A DNA stretch of 46,562 bases, taken from positions 1 through 46,562 of the forward strand of contig JAGOHK010000026.1 in assembly GCA_017996175.1 (NCBI GenBank). The letters run 5' to 3'. Source of the DNA: Leptospiraceae bacterium (lineage in GTDB: Bacteria > Spirochaetota > Leptospiria > Leptospirales > Leptospiraceae). Positions 7,773-17,140 of the stretch are shown piece after piece. How positions within the stretch are numbered: the stretch's first letter is position 1; each line of letters opens with the position of its first letter. The translations under genes and the position numbers were made by a program. Under the pieces are notes generated by a model that was not told the origin of the DNA, made no database searches, and saw nothing but the letters and a program-made list of their open reading frames with translations.

Positions 7773-8609
7773 ATGTCTAAAAAACAAAGTAGAAACGAAG
7801 CAAGAGATTTCAAAGAAAGAGAAAGAAATAAATGCAAACATTGCGGAAGACCTGAATCGACAGGTTTCTCTTTATGGGAAGATGGGAATCCATTTATCCA
7901 AGCTTTTAAATTCAAAAAAAAAATAAAATTTGGCGAGTTAGTATCATGTCCCTTATGCAATAGTTTTTTTATTAAACTGTTTGATCCGAGAGTTAAAGAC
8001 TCCGATACAGTGAGTCTTGATTTTATTTCGGAAGAAACATTTTCTGAAATTGAAATTTGGGAAAACAAGGAGTTAACTCCCACTAGTCACCAATTAAAAG
8101 TATTGAAGTCAATTGGGGCAACACCGCCTGACGCATATACGAATGGGAGCGAATTTATTAGAGTTCCATGTAAATGTATTTTGAAGGATGGAAGGATTTT
8201 AGATTTTTGTATTTTACAATTTCAAAAATTACCTCCAGAGATAAACGTTCAGGAGAAACCTATTTATTTGGATGAAGTCTCAGAGATTCTTCCATCAGAA
8301 TACACACTTTCTCAAAAGGTCAGGTATGCGACTACGCAAGCCGAAGAAATTCGAAATAGTTATGCTCCAACAGTAGTTCGATTACCTGCTGGCGGAAAAT
8401 GGATTTTTAATTGGACACGTAATTTTTTCGGTTCAGAAAAAATAAAAGGAAAAGATATAGTGGAAGTATTAAATGAAAATCCTTATGATGCAAAGTCTGC
8501 CGAAAGTTCAGAGACAGGCGAGTTTTTAGACCAAACGGAAACTATCATTTATGCACACTGGAAAGATGAGTTTTTAGATTTAGAAATAAAGGAAATGAAA
8601 GTTAGTTGA
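7773..8609 (+). CDS. Unrecognised protein with paired CxxC motifs
   Basis: 278 residues. The N-terminal region has CKHC (about residue 22) and CPLC (about residue 60), spaced like a single zinc-binding site; a further CKC lies near residue 128. The rest is soluble and mixed alpha/beta, with PAGGKWIFNWTRNFFG near residue 210 and an acidic C-terminus. No signal peptide or membrane segment is visible. The ribosome site (AAGGA) is about 12 bases from the ATG, a little far. I do not recognise the family; a nucleic-acid or zinc-related role would be speculation. Confidence 0.75.
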   Translation: MSKKQSRNEARDFKERERNKCKHCGRPESTGFSLWEDGNPFIQAFKFKKKIKFGELVSCPLCNSFFIKLFDPRVKDSDTVSLDFISEETFSEIEIWENKELTPTSHQLKVLKSIGATPPDAYTNGSEFIRVPCKCILKDGRILDFCILQFQKLPPEINVQEKPIYLDEVSEILPSEYTLSQKVRYATTQAEEIRNSYAPTVVRLPAGGKWIFNWTRNFFGSEKIKGKDIVEVLNENPYDAKSAESSETGEFLDQTETIIYAHWKDEFLDLEIKEMKVS

Positions 8610-8738
8610 TATTTTTTCTAGTGTCAAGGCGGCGAATGGATCGAGTAGAGTTTTAGGAACAGCCTTAGCGAAATTCTATTTAATAATTTGCAAATTTTTC
8701 AGCTAACCTATGTTAGTTATAGTTAAGGGGAAACTAAA

Positions 8739-10541
8739 ATGTATACCAAACTAATATTCGTTCTAAGCATGACTCTTTCTTTTAACCTGCTCTCCGAACC
8801 TATGTCAAAGGAAGGAAAAATCCAGGATGTGATTCTTTATCGTAACCAAGCTCTCATTACGCGAGTCATAGAAGCTGACTTAAAAGAAGGGTCGCATGAA
8901 ATTATCGTTACCAAACTTCCTTCGGAGATAATACAAAATAGCCTCTATGCTGAAGCAGTTGGTGCAGATGTGCGGGCTACCAAATTAAAAGTTACTGAGA
9001 TCAAAACAGAAGCTGACCCAAGGCTCGCAGCCCTAGATGAAAAAATTGAAAAGACGAATCAAGAAACGAATCGTCTTACAAAGCTAATAGACGTAAATCG
9101 ACTCAAACTTGTATTTCTTACGAAACAAGAAGATTTTATTGCAGCAACTGAGAAAGTTGAGCTTAGCAAAGGTATTCTAAATGCAGATACAATGAAGCAG
9201 TTAACACTCTTTAACTTCGACCAGAAGCGAGACCTTGCTTTGGAAGAATTAAAATTCCATGAAGAAATTCGTGTTTTGCAAAAAGAAAAAGACGTATTAC
9301 AAAGAGAACGTAAACAACTTGCTAAAACTTCGCTCAAGAGTATGGATGCGAGTGTTTTCTTAGATAAAGTTGGAAGTGGGAAAACAGAGATTAGACTCTA
9401 TTACTTGGTGCAAAATGCTGGTTGGTCTCCGATATATAATTTTTACTCTAAGTTGGGCGGCAAAACTGTTCGAGTGGAATTTAACGCCCGGGTTCAACAA
9501 GTTACTGGAGAGAATTGGGATAATGTCAATTTAACTCTCTCGAATGCAACTCCTGCTTTAAGTGCTCTTGCTCCTGGGCTTTCGCCTTTCAGAATCAGTC
9601 TTTCTAACTTGGGAAATACTCTTGGACCGGAAGATTTGAAGTCTGCCTCACAAGGTGTATCTAGAAAAATGAGTGCCGCTTATAACAAACAAATAGGAGC
9701 ACAGAATTGGTCTGAGACACAGCAGGGAAGTTGGGAAATGAATAGTGCGGCTAATGAATACCAGAATTTGGAACTGCTTGCAAAAGACGAAGATTTGAAT
9801 ATCCTAAAAAAAGATTCCAAACAAAATGTCTCTGCTCCAAGTGTAAGTTTTAGTTTGAAAGCTAAAGCCAGTTTTCAAAGTAAAACAGACCAACAATTAG
9901 TAAAAGTAGACAAATCAGAGTTATCCGCTAAGTTTTACAATGTTGCAATTCCTCTTCTCACATCTTATGCATTTAGAGAAGCAGAAATTGAAAACGAAGG
10001 ATTTGATAACTTACTGGAAGGTCCGGTCAGTGTTTACTTGGATGAAAAATTTGTTGGTCACGGAGAAATTTCCAATGTTGCAAAGGGTCAATCTTTCGTA
10101 ATGGGATTTGGAGTTGACACACAAATTCGTGCAAGGCGTGAACTCTATGAGAAAAAGGAAAAAATTCTTGGCGGAAACAAGGAACTCACTTTCAAAGTGC
10201 GTGTGATTCTAGAAAATTTCTCTAAGAAAAGTAACGACTTACGCGTGTTAGACCGTATTCCTGCCGAAGATGAAAAGGAAAATGTTCGAATCACACTTGA
10301 TTTAAAAAACAATACTCTAAGCACCGACGAACTCTACCAACAATACGAGCGGACAAAAGGAATTTTGCGCTGGGACTTAGGTCTACAACCAGAAAGTTCT
10401 GCCTCCAAAGCCAAAACTTTTGATTATTCCTACAAACTAGAATTCGACAAGAACCAGCAAGTTTCTTATCCAACGCCCGCCAAAGCAGATCAAATGCGAA
10501 GTGAGTTTGACGAAATTCAGAAGATGAAATATAAGAGATAA
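8739..10541 (+). CDS. Secreted DUF4140/DUF4139 protein (mucoidy-inhibitor-like)
   Basis: 600 residues with a signal peptide of about 18 (TLSFNLLSEP). Residues 28-130 fit DUF4140 (IQDVILYRNQALITRVIEADL). Next comes a long helical coiled coil, residues about 95-205 (LDEKIEKTNQETNRLTKLI and similar). The DUF4139 beta domain starts near 218 with LYYLVQNAGWSPIYNFYS and NWDNVNLTLSNATP. These proteins are periplasmic or outer-envelope in other bacteria; their biochemical role is unknown to me. It is preceded by a 130-nt gap and followed by a hairpin, suggesting a single-gene unit. Confidence 0.88.
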   Translation: MYTKLIFVLSMTLSFNLLSEPMSKEGKIQDVILYRNQALITRVIEADLKEGSHEIIVTKLPSEIIQNSLYAEAVGADVRATKLKVTEIKTEADPRLAALDEKIEKTNQETNRLTKLIDVNRLKLVFLTKQEDFIAATEKVELSKGILNADTMKQLTLFNFDQKRDLALEELKFHEEIRVLQKEKDVLQRERKQLAKTSLKSMDASVFLDKVGSGKTEIRLYYLVQNAGWSPIYNFYSKLGGKTVRVEFNARVQQVTGENWDNVNLTLSNATPALSALAPGLSPFRISLSNLGNTLGPEDLKSASQGVSRKMSAAYNKQIGAQNWSETQQGSWEMNSAANEYQNLELLAKDEDLNILKKDSKQNVSAPSVSFSLKAKASFQSKTDQQLVKVDKSELSAKFYNVAIPLLTSYAFREAEIENEGFDNLLEGPVSVYLDEKFVGHGEISNVAKGQSFVMGFGVDTQIRARRELYEKKEKILGGNKELTFKVRVILENFSKKSNDLRVLDRIPAEDEKENVRITLDLKNNTLSTDELYQQYERTKGILRWDLGLQPESSASKAKTFDYSYKLEFDKNQQVSYPTPAKADQMRSEFDEIQKMKYKR

Positions 10542-10593
10542 GCAATAAATCCATATAAACATAAATTTCTCTTTTTTTTGGTGACCTACGAAA

Positions 10594-10630
10594 AAAAACT
10601 TCAGAAATACCGCACATTAATGAAGTTTTT
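10594..10630 (+). terminator. Rho-independent-like terminator
   Basis: AAAAACTTCA at 10594-10603 pairs with TGAAGTTTTT at 10621-10630 around a 17-nt loop. It lies 50 nt after the DUF4139 gene and 30 nt before the DUF1564 gene. The flanking A and T runs fit termination in either direction, although the stem is short on GC. Confidence 0.5.
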
Positions 10631-10661
10631 CTACCCAGTATTAGAGGGGAGATAAATCTTT

Positions 10662-11255
10662 ATGGAATTTAATGAATATCTAAAAGAAAAACTGGCTCAG
10701 GCTACAGAAGATTATTTTGGGATTTACGCGGATGGTTATGAAAATGGGAAAAATGCTTCGGAGAATACGAAGCGTTTTCCTCGCGAAAAAAATCCGCTCA
10801 TCGAAATTAATTCTACCTTGTTAATCCCTGAAAAATACTACAAAAAATTTATGGAAAAAGTTGTTTATTACCAAGGCGTTCGAGCTTACGTTGCTCACCT
10901 GCTCTTTAAATATAAAATTCATATCGCAAACGGGCTTGTTCCTTCTTACAGAAATCATACTACCAAATACCAAGAGAAAAACCAGAATTTGATCAAAGTA
11001 GCTTTCAGACCTAACTTGGATGACTGGGCTGAACTAAAACTCTACCGGGCATGTTTTGGAATATCGATCTCTGCGTTCTTTGTATATCTCCTAATTGCCG
11101 ACTCTGTCGATTTTGCCCAGAAAATCTCGTATTTCTTGGGGGCTGTAGGAATTCCAGTGTCCTCAAGTTTTGACTTGTGGGCTAAGGTGCACTTATCGCG
11201 TAAAAATCAGTGCTACACCACTATTTTTCAATACCGAAACAGCCGAGATGGATGA
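10662..11255 (+). CDS. DUF1564 family protein
   Basis: 197 residues. The core STLLIPEKYYKKFMEKV, YQGVRAYVAHLLFKYKI and the later DDWAELKLYRACFGIS...FFVYLL match DUF1564, a family I know only from Leptospira, where it occurs in many copies. The C-terminal 40 residues (RKNQCYTTIFQYRNSRDG) are less typical. No export signal is visible. The function is unknown; the compact helical pattern recalls small DNA-binding or regulatory proteins, but that is a guess. It is convergent with the PAS chemoreceptor gene. A decayed relative lies at 18070. Confidence 0.82.
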   Translation: MEFNEYLKEKLAQATEDYFGIYADGYENGKNASENTKRFPREKNPLIEINSTLLIPEKYYKKFMEKVVYYQGVRAYVAHLLFKYKIHIANGLVPSYRNHTTKYQEKNQNLIKVAFRPNLDDWAELKLYRACFGISISAFFVYLLIADSVDFAQKISYFLGAVGIPVSSSFDLWAKVHLSRKNQCYTTIFQYRNSRDG

Positions 11256-11321
11256 AAAAGTGCTTAAAACCACTTTTATTTTTACACCCATTCGCAGTGG
11301 TATTGATTTCACCTTACTTTT

Positions 11322-12551
11322 TTATTTTCCATTCGTGTTTTGCACCGTAAGTAGGTTGATAAAGTCCCGATTTAGTTGATTGATTGATGCCATGACTGAA
11401 TTGACATTATGCATTTGTTCTGTTGTGATGTGGTTAATCTGAGTTGCCTCATCGTTGATTTGTTCGATTTTTTCGCGGAAGGTATTATAGATTTCAGTTT
11501 GCCCTTTCATGGTTTCGTCAACAGAGTTGACTAGCTTATCAATATTACCCACTTCACTGATGATTTTTTTGAAAGTCTCACCACCTTCGGTGACATTTTC
11601 ATTTCCTTTTTGAATCATTGAGTTTGTTTGTTTTACTAGAGAGTTAATACCTTTCGTGCTCTCGGCAGATTGTTCGGCTAATTTAGATATTTCTCTTGCG
11701 ACTACCGTGAATCCAAGACCAGCATTTCCAGCTCTTGCTGATTCAATACTTGCATTGAGGGAAAGTAAATTGGTTTGGTCTGCGATAGTATCAATTATTT
11801 CAATAATGCCTTGCATTTGTTTTGCGTTCTCTTGGATTTTTTGCATGGATTGTAGCATTAGATCTAAGTATTGGCTGCCCTTATCCGCGATATCACTCGT
11901 ATTTGTAACGATATATAAAACAGCAGACATCATTTGAATTGATTCAGCGTTAGACTCAATTATCTGATGGGCAATATCTGTTAGAAAACTTAGATTATCC
12001 GATTGTTTTTTTGTGCTACTTACAACTGCATTTGCTTGTTTTAAAATATCTTCAATTTTAGAAGTTACATCTGTTACTGCTGCAAGTAGTTTGTTCATCG
12101 CCTCTTGGGCTCGGTTTTGTAATTCCATTTTTTCGGTAACGTTCATGGAAAATCCAAGAATGTTAGAGGATGTATTATTGTCTTCGATGATGGGGGTTTT
12201 GATTGTCTCGAGGTAAGTAGCTTTTCCTTCTTTGTCCAAGTATTTGGTGATTGGCGGAAGGAATTTTTCCTTAGAAGCCATGATGTCACGGTCTTGTTTT
12301 TGGATTTTTTCGACTTGCTCTTTGTTCGGGTTAAAGTCAAAATCGGTTTTTCCGATGATGTCTTCCATCTTCGTTGCTTTGAAATTTCTGGCAAAGTTTT
12401 GGTTTACTAGTACAAACTTACCAGTATTATCCCTCACGAAAGAAATATGGGGAAGATGCCAAAATGCAGTTTTTAGAAGTTTATTTTCAGCCTCTAATGT
12501 CTCAATTCGAGCCTTACCCTTATTAAAATATTTCTTTATGAACTCTAACAT
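11322..12551 (-). CDS. Soluble methyl-accepting chemotaxis-like protein with PAS domain
   Basis: 409 residues with no transmembrane segment. A short N-terminal coiled coil precedes a PAS domain at about 25-140 ([20 protein letters not shown], then [11 protein letters not shown]). The rest is a chemoreceptor signalling helical hairpin; its tip [20 protein letters not shown] with [18 protein letters not shown] is nearly canonical. The tip binds CheW and CheA in the family. The ligand or cofactor of the PAS domain cannot be told from the sequence. The gene appears monocistronic. Confidence 0.92.
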   Translation of the reverse strand: MLEFIKKYFNKGKARIETLEAENKLLKTAFWHLPHISFVRDNTGKFVLVNQNFARNFKATKMEDIIGKTDFDFNPNKEQVEKIQKQDRDIMASKEKFLPPITKYLDKEGKATYLETIKTPIIEDNNTSSNILGFSMNVTEKMELQNRAQEAMNKLLAAVTDVTSKIEDILKQANAVVSSTKKQSDNLSFLTDIAHQIIESNAESIQMMSAVLYIVTNTSDIADKGSQYLDLMLQSMQKIQENAKQMQGIIEIIDTIADQTNLLSLNASIESARAGNAGLGFTVVAREISKLAEQSAESTKGINSLVKQTNSMIQKGNENVTEGGETFKKIISEVGNIDKLVNSVDETMKGQTEIYNTFREKIEQINDEATQINHITTEQMHNVNSVMASINQLNRDFINLLTVQNTNGK

Positions 12552-12662
12552 GAATAACTTCTGTCTCTATTAACGATACTTCTAAGGTTTTATTTAGACT
12601 ATTATTTTCAATCAGTATTATCTTATTTATAAAATATAATAAATAATTTATTGAGCTAAGAA

Positions 12663-12791
12663 TTATTTCTTTGAGGCATACATTTTATTCAAATATTTTT
12701 TTCCATCAGTCGCGACATAAGAATACTGGTAGAAGTCTTTCGTTCGGTTGTTAGTAATCTGAACCAGAAATGTGGAACTCGTGTTTATAAT
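12663..12791 (-). pseudogene. Possible C-terminal gene remnant
   Basis: Between the chemoreceptor and the SelW-like gene, a frame of about 42 codons ends with a stop at 12663. It reads like protein (LVQITNNRTKDFYQYSYVAT and DGKKYLNKMYASKK) but has no start codon and an in-frame stop just upstream. I take it as the tail of a lost gene. The family is not recognised; it could be chance. Confidence 0.3.
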
Positions 12792-12829
12792 TTAATTTTG
12801 CAATAAAAAATAAACAACTCTTAATTTAT

Positions 12830-13114
12830 CTAAGTAACTTTCTTATCACTGTGACCTAAATTCTTATCAGGCGCAATTCTATCGCGAATAAGTTGTTTCA
12901 ATTCTTTCATTTCAGGAAATCTTTCCATTTCTTTGCGGCTAAACACAATTTCCTCATTCACTCGAATATCTAAAATTCCACCCTTGCTAGGAATCAAAAC
13001 AAGTTCTCCGATTTCGGACACAAAAGTTGTTAGAAGTTCTTGTGCCATCCAGGTTGCTCGAAACAACCAGTTGCACTGGGTGCAATATTCGATTTCAATT
13101 CTAGGCTCTTTCAT
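12830..13114 (-). CDS. SelT/SelW/SelH-family (Rdx) protein
   Basis: 94 residues of a thioredoxin-like redox family. It opens with IEIEYCTQCNWLFRATWMAQ, where CTQC (Cys11, Cys14) is the CxxC redox site; eukaryotic members carry selenocysteine at the second position, here a normal Cys. The GGILDIRVNEEIVFSRKE segment is the family's second signature, and length is normal. It follows the Rrf2 regulator by 13 nt on the same strand, so both are likely co-transcribed, suggesting redox-responsive control. The physiological substrate is unknown. Confidence 0.9.
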   Translation of the reverse strand: MKEPRIEIEYCTQCNWLFRATWMAQELLTTFVSEIGELVLIPSKGGILDIRVNEEIVFSRKEMERFPEMKELKQLIRDRIAPDKNLGHSDKKVT

Positions 13115-13127
13115 AAAGTTTTGATTT

Positions 13128-13544
13128 TCATTTCCCTCGTTTGAGAATTTCTATACTGATTTGCCCTATGGTTTTATGTTCTAGTTCGTTCACTAAAACT
13201 TGTTCTGTCTCTGAAAAAACTTCCATTAAAATGGGTTGTATATTTTTTCCGCAGATACATTTCCCATTTGGTTTGTTCGGGTGAAGAACGAATAGCCTCT
13301 CATCGAAAACCATGTAAACATCTTTCAGAGTAATTTTCTCTGATTCAATGGCAAGACTTGCTCCCCCACCTTGTCCCATCTGAATTTGAATCAAACCAGC
13401 CTTTCTAAGAATACCTAAAATTTTCCGAATCACGACGGGATTGGTATTTACACTCGTAGCTAATTCCTCGGAAGTTCGTGACTCTCCTTTGTTTAAAGCT
13501 AATAAGGATAATATATGAATGGCTACTGTAAATCTGCTTGTCAT
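13128..13544 (-). CDS. Rrf2-family transcriptional regulator
   Basis: 138 residues. The winged helix occupies residues 1-65 (FTVAIHILSLLALNKG, TSEELATSVNTNPVVIRKIL, GLIQIQMGQGGGASLA). The effector region has only two cysteines, C96 and C98 in GKCICGKNIQPIL, not the three-Cys pattern of iron-sulfur IscR; it is closer to the YwnA/HypR branch that senses oxidants or disulfide stress. A TGTAA-TTACA palindrome at 13556-13574 sits just before its start and is a likely operator. It is divergent from the Omp85 gene, so both directions could be controlled. Confidence 0.9.
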   Translation of the reverse strand: MTSRFTVAIHILSLLALNKGESRTSEELATSVNTNPVVIRKILGILRKAGLIQIQMGQGGGASLAIESEKITLKDVYMVFDERLFVLHPNKPNGKCICGKNIQPILMEVFSETEQVLVNELEHKTIGQISIEILKRGK

Positions 13545-13555
13545 AATATGTAATC

Positions 13556-13574
13556 TGTAACAAATTTCATTACA
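13556..13574. promoter_or_regulatory. Candidate operator for the Rrf2 regulator
   Basis: TGTAA and TTACA are inverted around an AAATTT core, 12 nt upstream of the regulator's start. A further TGTAAT at 13549 extends the symmetry. Position and symmetry suit autoregulation. Confidence 0.4.
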
Positions 13575-13712
13575 AATAAACCTAAGTTAGTTTTTGTAAA
13601 GATTTTTCTTTCCTGAAAACAAAAAAGTTTGACTATTTCCTTTAGGTTTCAAAAAATCATCTCTCATGCCACCATCAACAAGAGGTAAATTTAAAGAGGA
13701 AAAAGGCGTAAA

Positions 13713-15299
13713 ATGAAAGATAAGAACAACATAAAAATCTTTTTTTACATTTTCATAATCATCACATTTGCGAGTCAGATTTCAGCGCAAGAACCAGTCG
13801 AGCCACCACCAGCAGGACAGCGTCCGCCTGTCAAAGGACTTCCATTTGAGATTAGTGAGAAAAAACGAATTTCGGAAGCTGATGCAAATCAAAAAAAAGA
13901 AGGATGGTTTCCGACAGGTATCGGTGGTCCTTTCAGTGATCCGAATAACGGTGCTGGATTTGGAGGTAGAGTTTTTCTTTTTAACAATGGAAAAAAAACG
14001 GATCCATTCTTTGAATATACCCCTTATCGTCATAGATTCTTTTTGAACCTATCTACTACTACAAAAAATGCTCAATACCATTGGTTAGATTGGGACGCTC
14101 CGTATATTTTTGATACAAAATGGAGAGCTCGGGCGAATGCGATATACGACAGAAATCCAAATAACTTGTTCTTTGGAGTCGGAGAGGAGTCGCTAAAGGG
14201 TTTGACATATTATCCGCGCAATGATGCATCACAACCGTTAGTTTCACACGGAAATTTTCCTGACCAACAAGAAGCGCAAGAATTTAGAAGACCACCAAAT
14301 ACCGGAGAACCTCTTTATGTAAATAGTGGATTTAATAACTCTGCACTCCTTGCATCAAATCCGATACCTGGAATCAGAAATCAATATGTAACCGATAAAA
14401 AATACAATCGCTATGAATTAGAATCACCTCAAGTAAATCTAAGCGCAGAAAATTCTTTTTTCGGTGGTGTAGTTCGATTGGTCGTAGGAACAAAACTTTC
14501 GAAAAATACTATTAGAACTTACGATGGGACTATCCAAAAAGCACATGACTCCTATTGGCGAGATACTCCTTTTGAATTCGCAAATATAGGAAATATTCCT
14601 ACCATCAACGGTAAAACGAAAGTAACCGAAGATGTCGAACGAGGAAAAATAATTGGTCTCAATGGTGGTTATGTGAATTTATTACGTGCCGGAATTGTGT
14701 ATGATACCAGAGATTTTGAGCCCGATCCAAGTAGAGGTATTTTTGCTGAGTTAACTCACGAACGAGCATCTAAGGCTATTGGTTCAAATTATGAATTCAA
14801 TCGTACTCTCGGTTCAGTGCGAGTATTCTATAGTCCGTTTCCTAATACGTTTAAAAAGTTGGTGTTTGCCGGTCGTGCTGTTTTTGTTCACAACGCAGGT
14901 GTGCTACCATTCTTCGAATACAGAAATATGTGGAGTACGGATGGTGGTATTGCCGGGCTTGGAGGTAGAACTACATTACGCGGATATATGCAAGATAGAT
15001 TCGTAGGGGCTAATATGGGTTTTGCGAATCTAGAGCTTCGTTATAGGTTTTTAGAAATTCCTGGATTCACTTTTAACATAGCTCCACTCTTTGATTTAGG
15101 AAGAGTATGGGATACACTTTCCAATGTAAAAGCAAATGCAGGAGACGGATATAAATATTCTTATGGCTTAGGACTTAGAATTATTTGGAATCAATCCACT
15201 GTTATCTATGCTGAATGGGCGAAGTCGCGTGAAACTAGAAATTCTAGAGCTGATTTCTCGGATTCAAACTTCTATTTTAACTTTGGACATATCTTTTAA
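13713..15299 (+). CDS. Outer-membrane beta-barrel, Omp85/surface-antigen type
   Basis: 528 residues with a signal peptide of about 26 ending in SAQ. No POTRA repeats are evident: the mature protein starts with a proline-rich linker and goes into a barrel. Diagnostic Omp85 features are in the C-terminal half: LRGYMQDRF, the loop-6 (V/I/L)RG(F/Y) motif, followed by NLELRYRF and a terminal strand ending in Phe (FNFGHIF). DTRDFEPDPSRGIFAE and GGIAGLGGRTT are also typical of the surface-antigen domain. It probably transports or anchors something at the outer membrane. A DUF1566 lipoprotein follows after 9 nt. Confidence 0.88.
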   Translation: MKDKNNIKIFFYIFIIITFASQISAQEPVEPPPAGQRPPVKGLPFEISEKKRISEADANQKKEGWFPTGIGGPFSDPNNGAGFGGRVFLFNNGKKTDPFFEYTPYRHRFFLNLSTTTKNAQYHWLDWDAPYIFDTKWRARANAIYDRNPNNLFFGVGEESLKGLTYYPRNDASQPLVSHGNFPDQQEAQEFRRPPNTGEPLYVNSGFNNSALLASNPIPGIRNQYVTDKKYNRYELESPQVNLSAENSFFGGVVRLVVGTKLSKNTIRTYDGTIQKAHDSYWRDTPFEFANIGNIPTINGKTKVTEDVERGKIIGLNGGYVNLLRAGIVYDTRDFEPDPSRGIFAELTHERASKAIGSNYEFNRTLGSVRVFYSPFPNTFKKLVFAGRAVFVHNAGVLPFFEYRNMWSTDGGIAGLGGRTTLRGYMQDRFVGANMGFANLELRYRFLEIPGFTFNIAPLFDLGRVWDTLSNVKANAGDGYKYSYGLGLRIIWNQSTVIYAEWAKSRETRNSRADFSDSNFYFNFGHIF

Positions 15300-15308
15300 G
15301 GAGAACTT

Positions 15309-16010
15309 ATGAAATATACAATGCGATATACATTACTTATCCTCATCTTTGCTGGTTTTATAAATTGTGAAGATAAGCCAGATAAAAGTTTCTATGGGAT
15401 GCCCCAAGAAGAGAAGGATAAAATTCTCCAAGGACTTCTTCTTGGTTTTGGTGTAGTTGATAATCGAACGGGAACTGTAGCGGATCCAAAAACAGGACTT
15501 GAGTGGAAAAAATGTACACAGGGACAAGTTTTTCGGGCTAGTAATAATGATTGTCAGGGAACACTTGCTACAGCTACACCCACATCTCCAGCGGATCAGG
15601 GAAGATATGGTGCAACTTATTTGTCTTATTGCAATCTTCAGGGTAATGATTGTAATTCGTTGTCATTACCAATGACATTGAAAGCAGATTCATTGCCCGG
15701 AATTACTAGCGAAGCATACAACTCTTGTGCGATAGAAAATATACTGGCTACTAATGGCTACACCAATTGGCGAGTCCCAACCTATCCAGAATTAAAATCA
15801 GTTTCCGAATTGGGAAAATTAGTTTTAATTAGTCTTTTCCCAAATACTCCTGACGATTATTTTTGGTCATCATGGGGAAATGAACAAGATCAAACTGGTT
15901 CTACTGCTAGGGCAATTTCCTTTTCTTATAATTCAATTGGGAAAGAGCAAAATATTACAAAGACAACCAAACTGTATGTTCGCTGTGTAAGGAATATGAA
16001 CGGTTTATAA
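15309..16010 (+). CDS. DUF1566 (Lcl-like) lipoprotein
   Basis: 233 residues. The export signal ends at a lipobox FINC (Cys20). From about residue 52 the DUF1566/Lcl C-terminal fold appears: VVDNRTGTVADPKTGLEWKKC, then NGYTNWRVPTYPELKSV, DDYFWSSW and TTKLYVRCVRN. Leptospira has many such lipoproteins; in Legionella Lcl the domain takes part in adhesion. AAGGAG is seven bases before the ATG. It is 9 nt from the Omp85 gene and probably co-transcribed, so it may be displayed with that barrel. Confidence 0.88.
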   Translation: MKYTMRYTLLILIFAGFINCEDKPDKSFYGMPQEEKDKILQGLLLGFGVVDNRTGTVADPKTGLEWKKCTQGQVFRASNNDCQGTLATATPTSPADQGRYGATYLSYCNLQGNDCNSLSLPMTLKADSLPGITSEAYNSCAIENILATNGYTNWRVPTYPELKSVSELGKLVLISLFPNTPDDYFWSSWGNEQDQTGSTARAISFSYNSIGKEQNITKTTKLYVRCVRNMNGL

Positions 16011-16033
16011 AAGTTATCCGCAAGATTTTTTTG

Positions 16034-16139
16034 TAAAAATAGGGATTGTATAAAAACATAGACTTCTGATCGCAGAATGGATCGAAACCGTATTTCTCTG
16101 CGATTCTGTGGCAATGGTTTTACATAGTCCCTATTTTTA
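16034..16139. repeat. 106-bp imperfect palindrome between convergent genes
   Basis: The ends TAAAAATAGGGA and TCCCTATTTTTA are perfect 12-nt inverted arms. Further inside, ATCGCAGA and TCTGCGAT also pair, so nearly the whole element can fold. It lies between two convergent genes and could terminate both transcripts. It also has the form of a small mobile repeat, but I saw no second copy. Confidence 0.55.
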
Positions 16140-16181
16140 TCATTTTACATTTATTAAATCAACTAACATAAACTGTAAAAT

Positions 16182-16997
16182 TCATGCTGCTTGTATAGAA
16201 TTCTCATCCAGCCTTAGTCTTTCTTTGATGATTTCAAGAGAATTACGGTATAATCTACCTGTCTGGTGACGGGATAATGAAAGTAATTCGCTCATCTCCT
16301 TTAGAGAATAAATGATATGAGTATTGATTAAATTATGCAAAATTTTTCTCTTACGCCGTTTTATTATGACTGGATAAGAGTCTAGGGAATTGTAAATTTT
16401 ACGATTGCAGTTGTTTAAATTCAATAACAAAGTTTCTCTTTTTTTACTGCGTTCCATAACTCTAGTTTCATATTCTTTATGAAAATTGAGAGTAGGTTTA
16501 TTTTGTTTTTTTAGATATTTGTAAAGAATACGTAGATCGTTCTCTTTCATAGGAATGTTGAATCGTAGGCTAATAATGATTCTCCCAAGAGAGCTTACTT
16601 CCTTTAAGGATTTTTGGATTTTATAACTGGAACTTTGGTGAATTAATTCTTCCGTGTTTTTATTGATTCTTTCCTCTTGCCAAAGTTGCAAGTATTCTTC
16701 TGAATAAGCCTGTCTTCTCTTTCGAAAAATATTTAAAACTAGATGTTTTGTGTATACACTCATAAACCCCGTAAAATCAGTATAATCCTTTCGGAGATAA
16801 AACTCGATACAGCTTTTTGCTTTTTGATGGAAAGTAATAAACAATTCAGAAAGATCATCCTCATCTAGTTTGTAGCGAATTCGGGCGTTATCCATTACCC
16901 ATAAACCTACAATATTCGTAAAATTTTCCAAATTACTGTTCATTTGAAATTGTTCAGCAGCTTCTTTTAAATCGTGGTCAGAAATTTTTTGTAACAT
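16182..16997 (-). CDS. Sigma-70-like / helix-turn-helix protein
   Basis: 271 residues, highly basic and helical. Residues about 55-105 (FHQKAKSCIEFYLRKDYTDF, then FMSVYTKHLVLNIFRKRRQ) resemble sigma region 2, and the C-terminal YSLKEMSELLSLSRHQTGRLY with NSLEIIKERL looks like a region 4 helix-turn-helix. The middle part, residues 130-220, is unlike usual sigma linkers. An AGAGGG ribosome site supports the start. I infer a divergent sigma-like regulator; an unrelated DNA-binding protein is possible. No anti-sigma gene is adjacent. Confidence 0.7.
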   Translation of the reverse strand: MLQKISDHDLKEAAEQFQMNSNLENFTNIVGLWVMDNARIRYKLDEDDLSELFITFHQKAKSCIEFYLRKDYTDFTGFMSVYTKHLVLNIFRKRRQAYSEEYLQLWQEERINKNTEELIHQSSSYKIQKSLKEVSSLGRIIISLRFNIPMKENDLRILYKYLKKQNKPTLNFHKEYETRVMERSKKRETLLLNLNNCNRKIYNSLDSYPVIIKRRKRKILHNLINTHIIYSLKEMSELLSLSRHQTGRLYRNSLEIIKERLRLDENSIQAA

Positions 16998-17140
16998 AGT
17001 GTCCCTCTATAGAATCTTTTTTTATTCAGATTTAAAGATGGAAAATTCAAGTCGAATCAAAATGTAAATACATGATTACGCAGTTGGTATCAAAGAAAGA
17101 GTTGCTATGTAAATTTTAAAAATTTTTTTAACGTCAGTCT

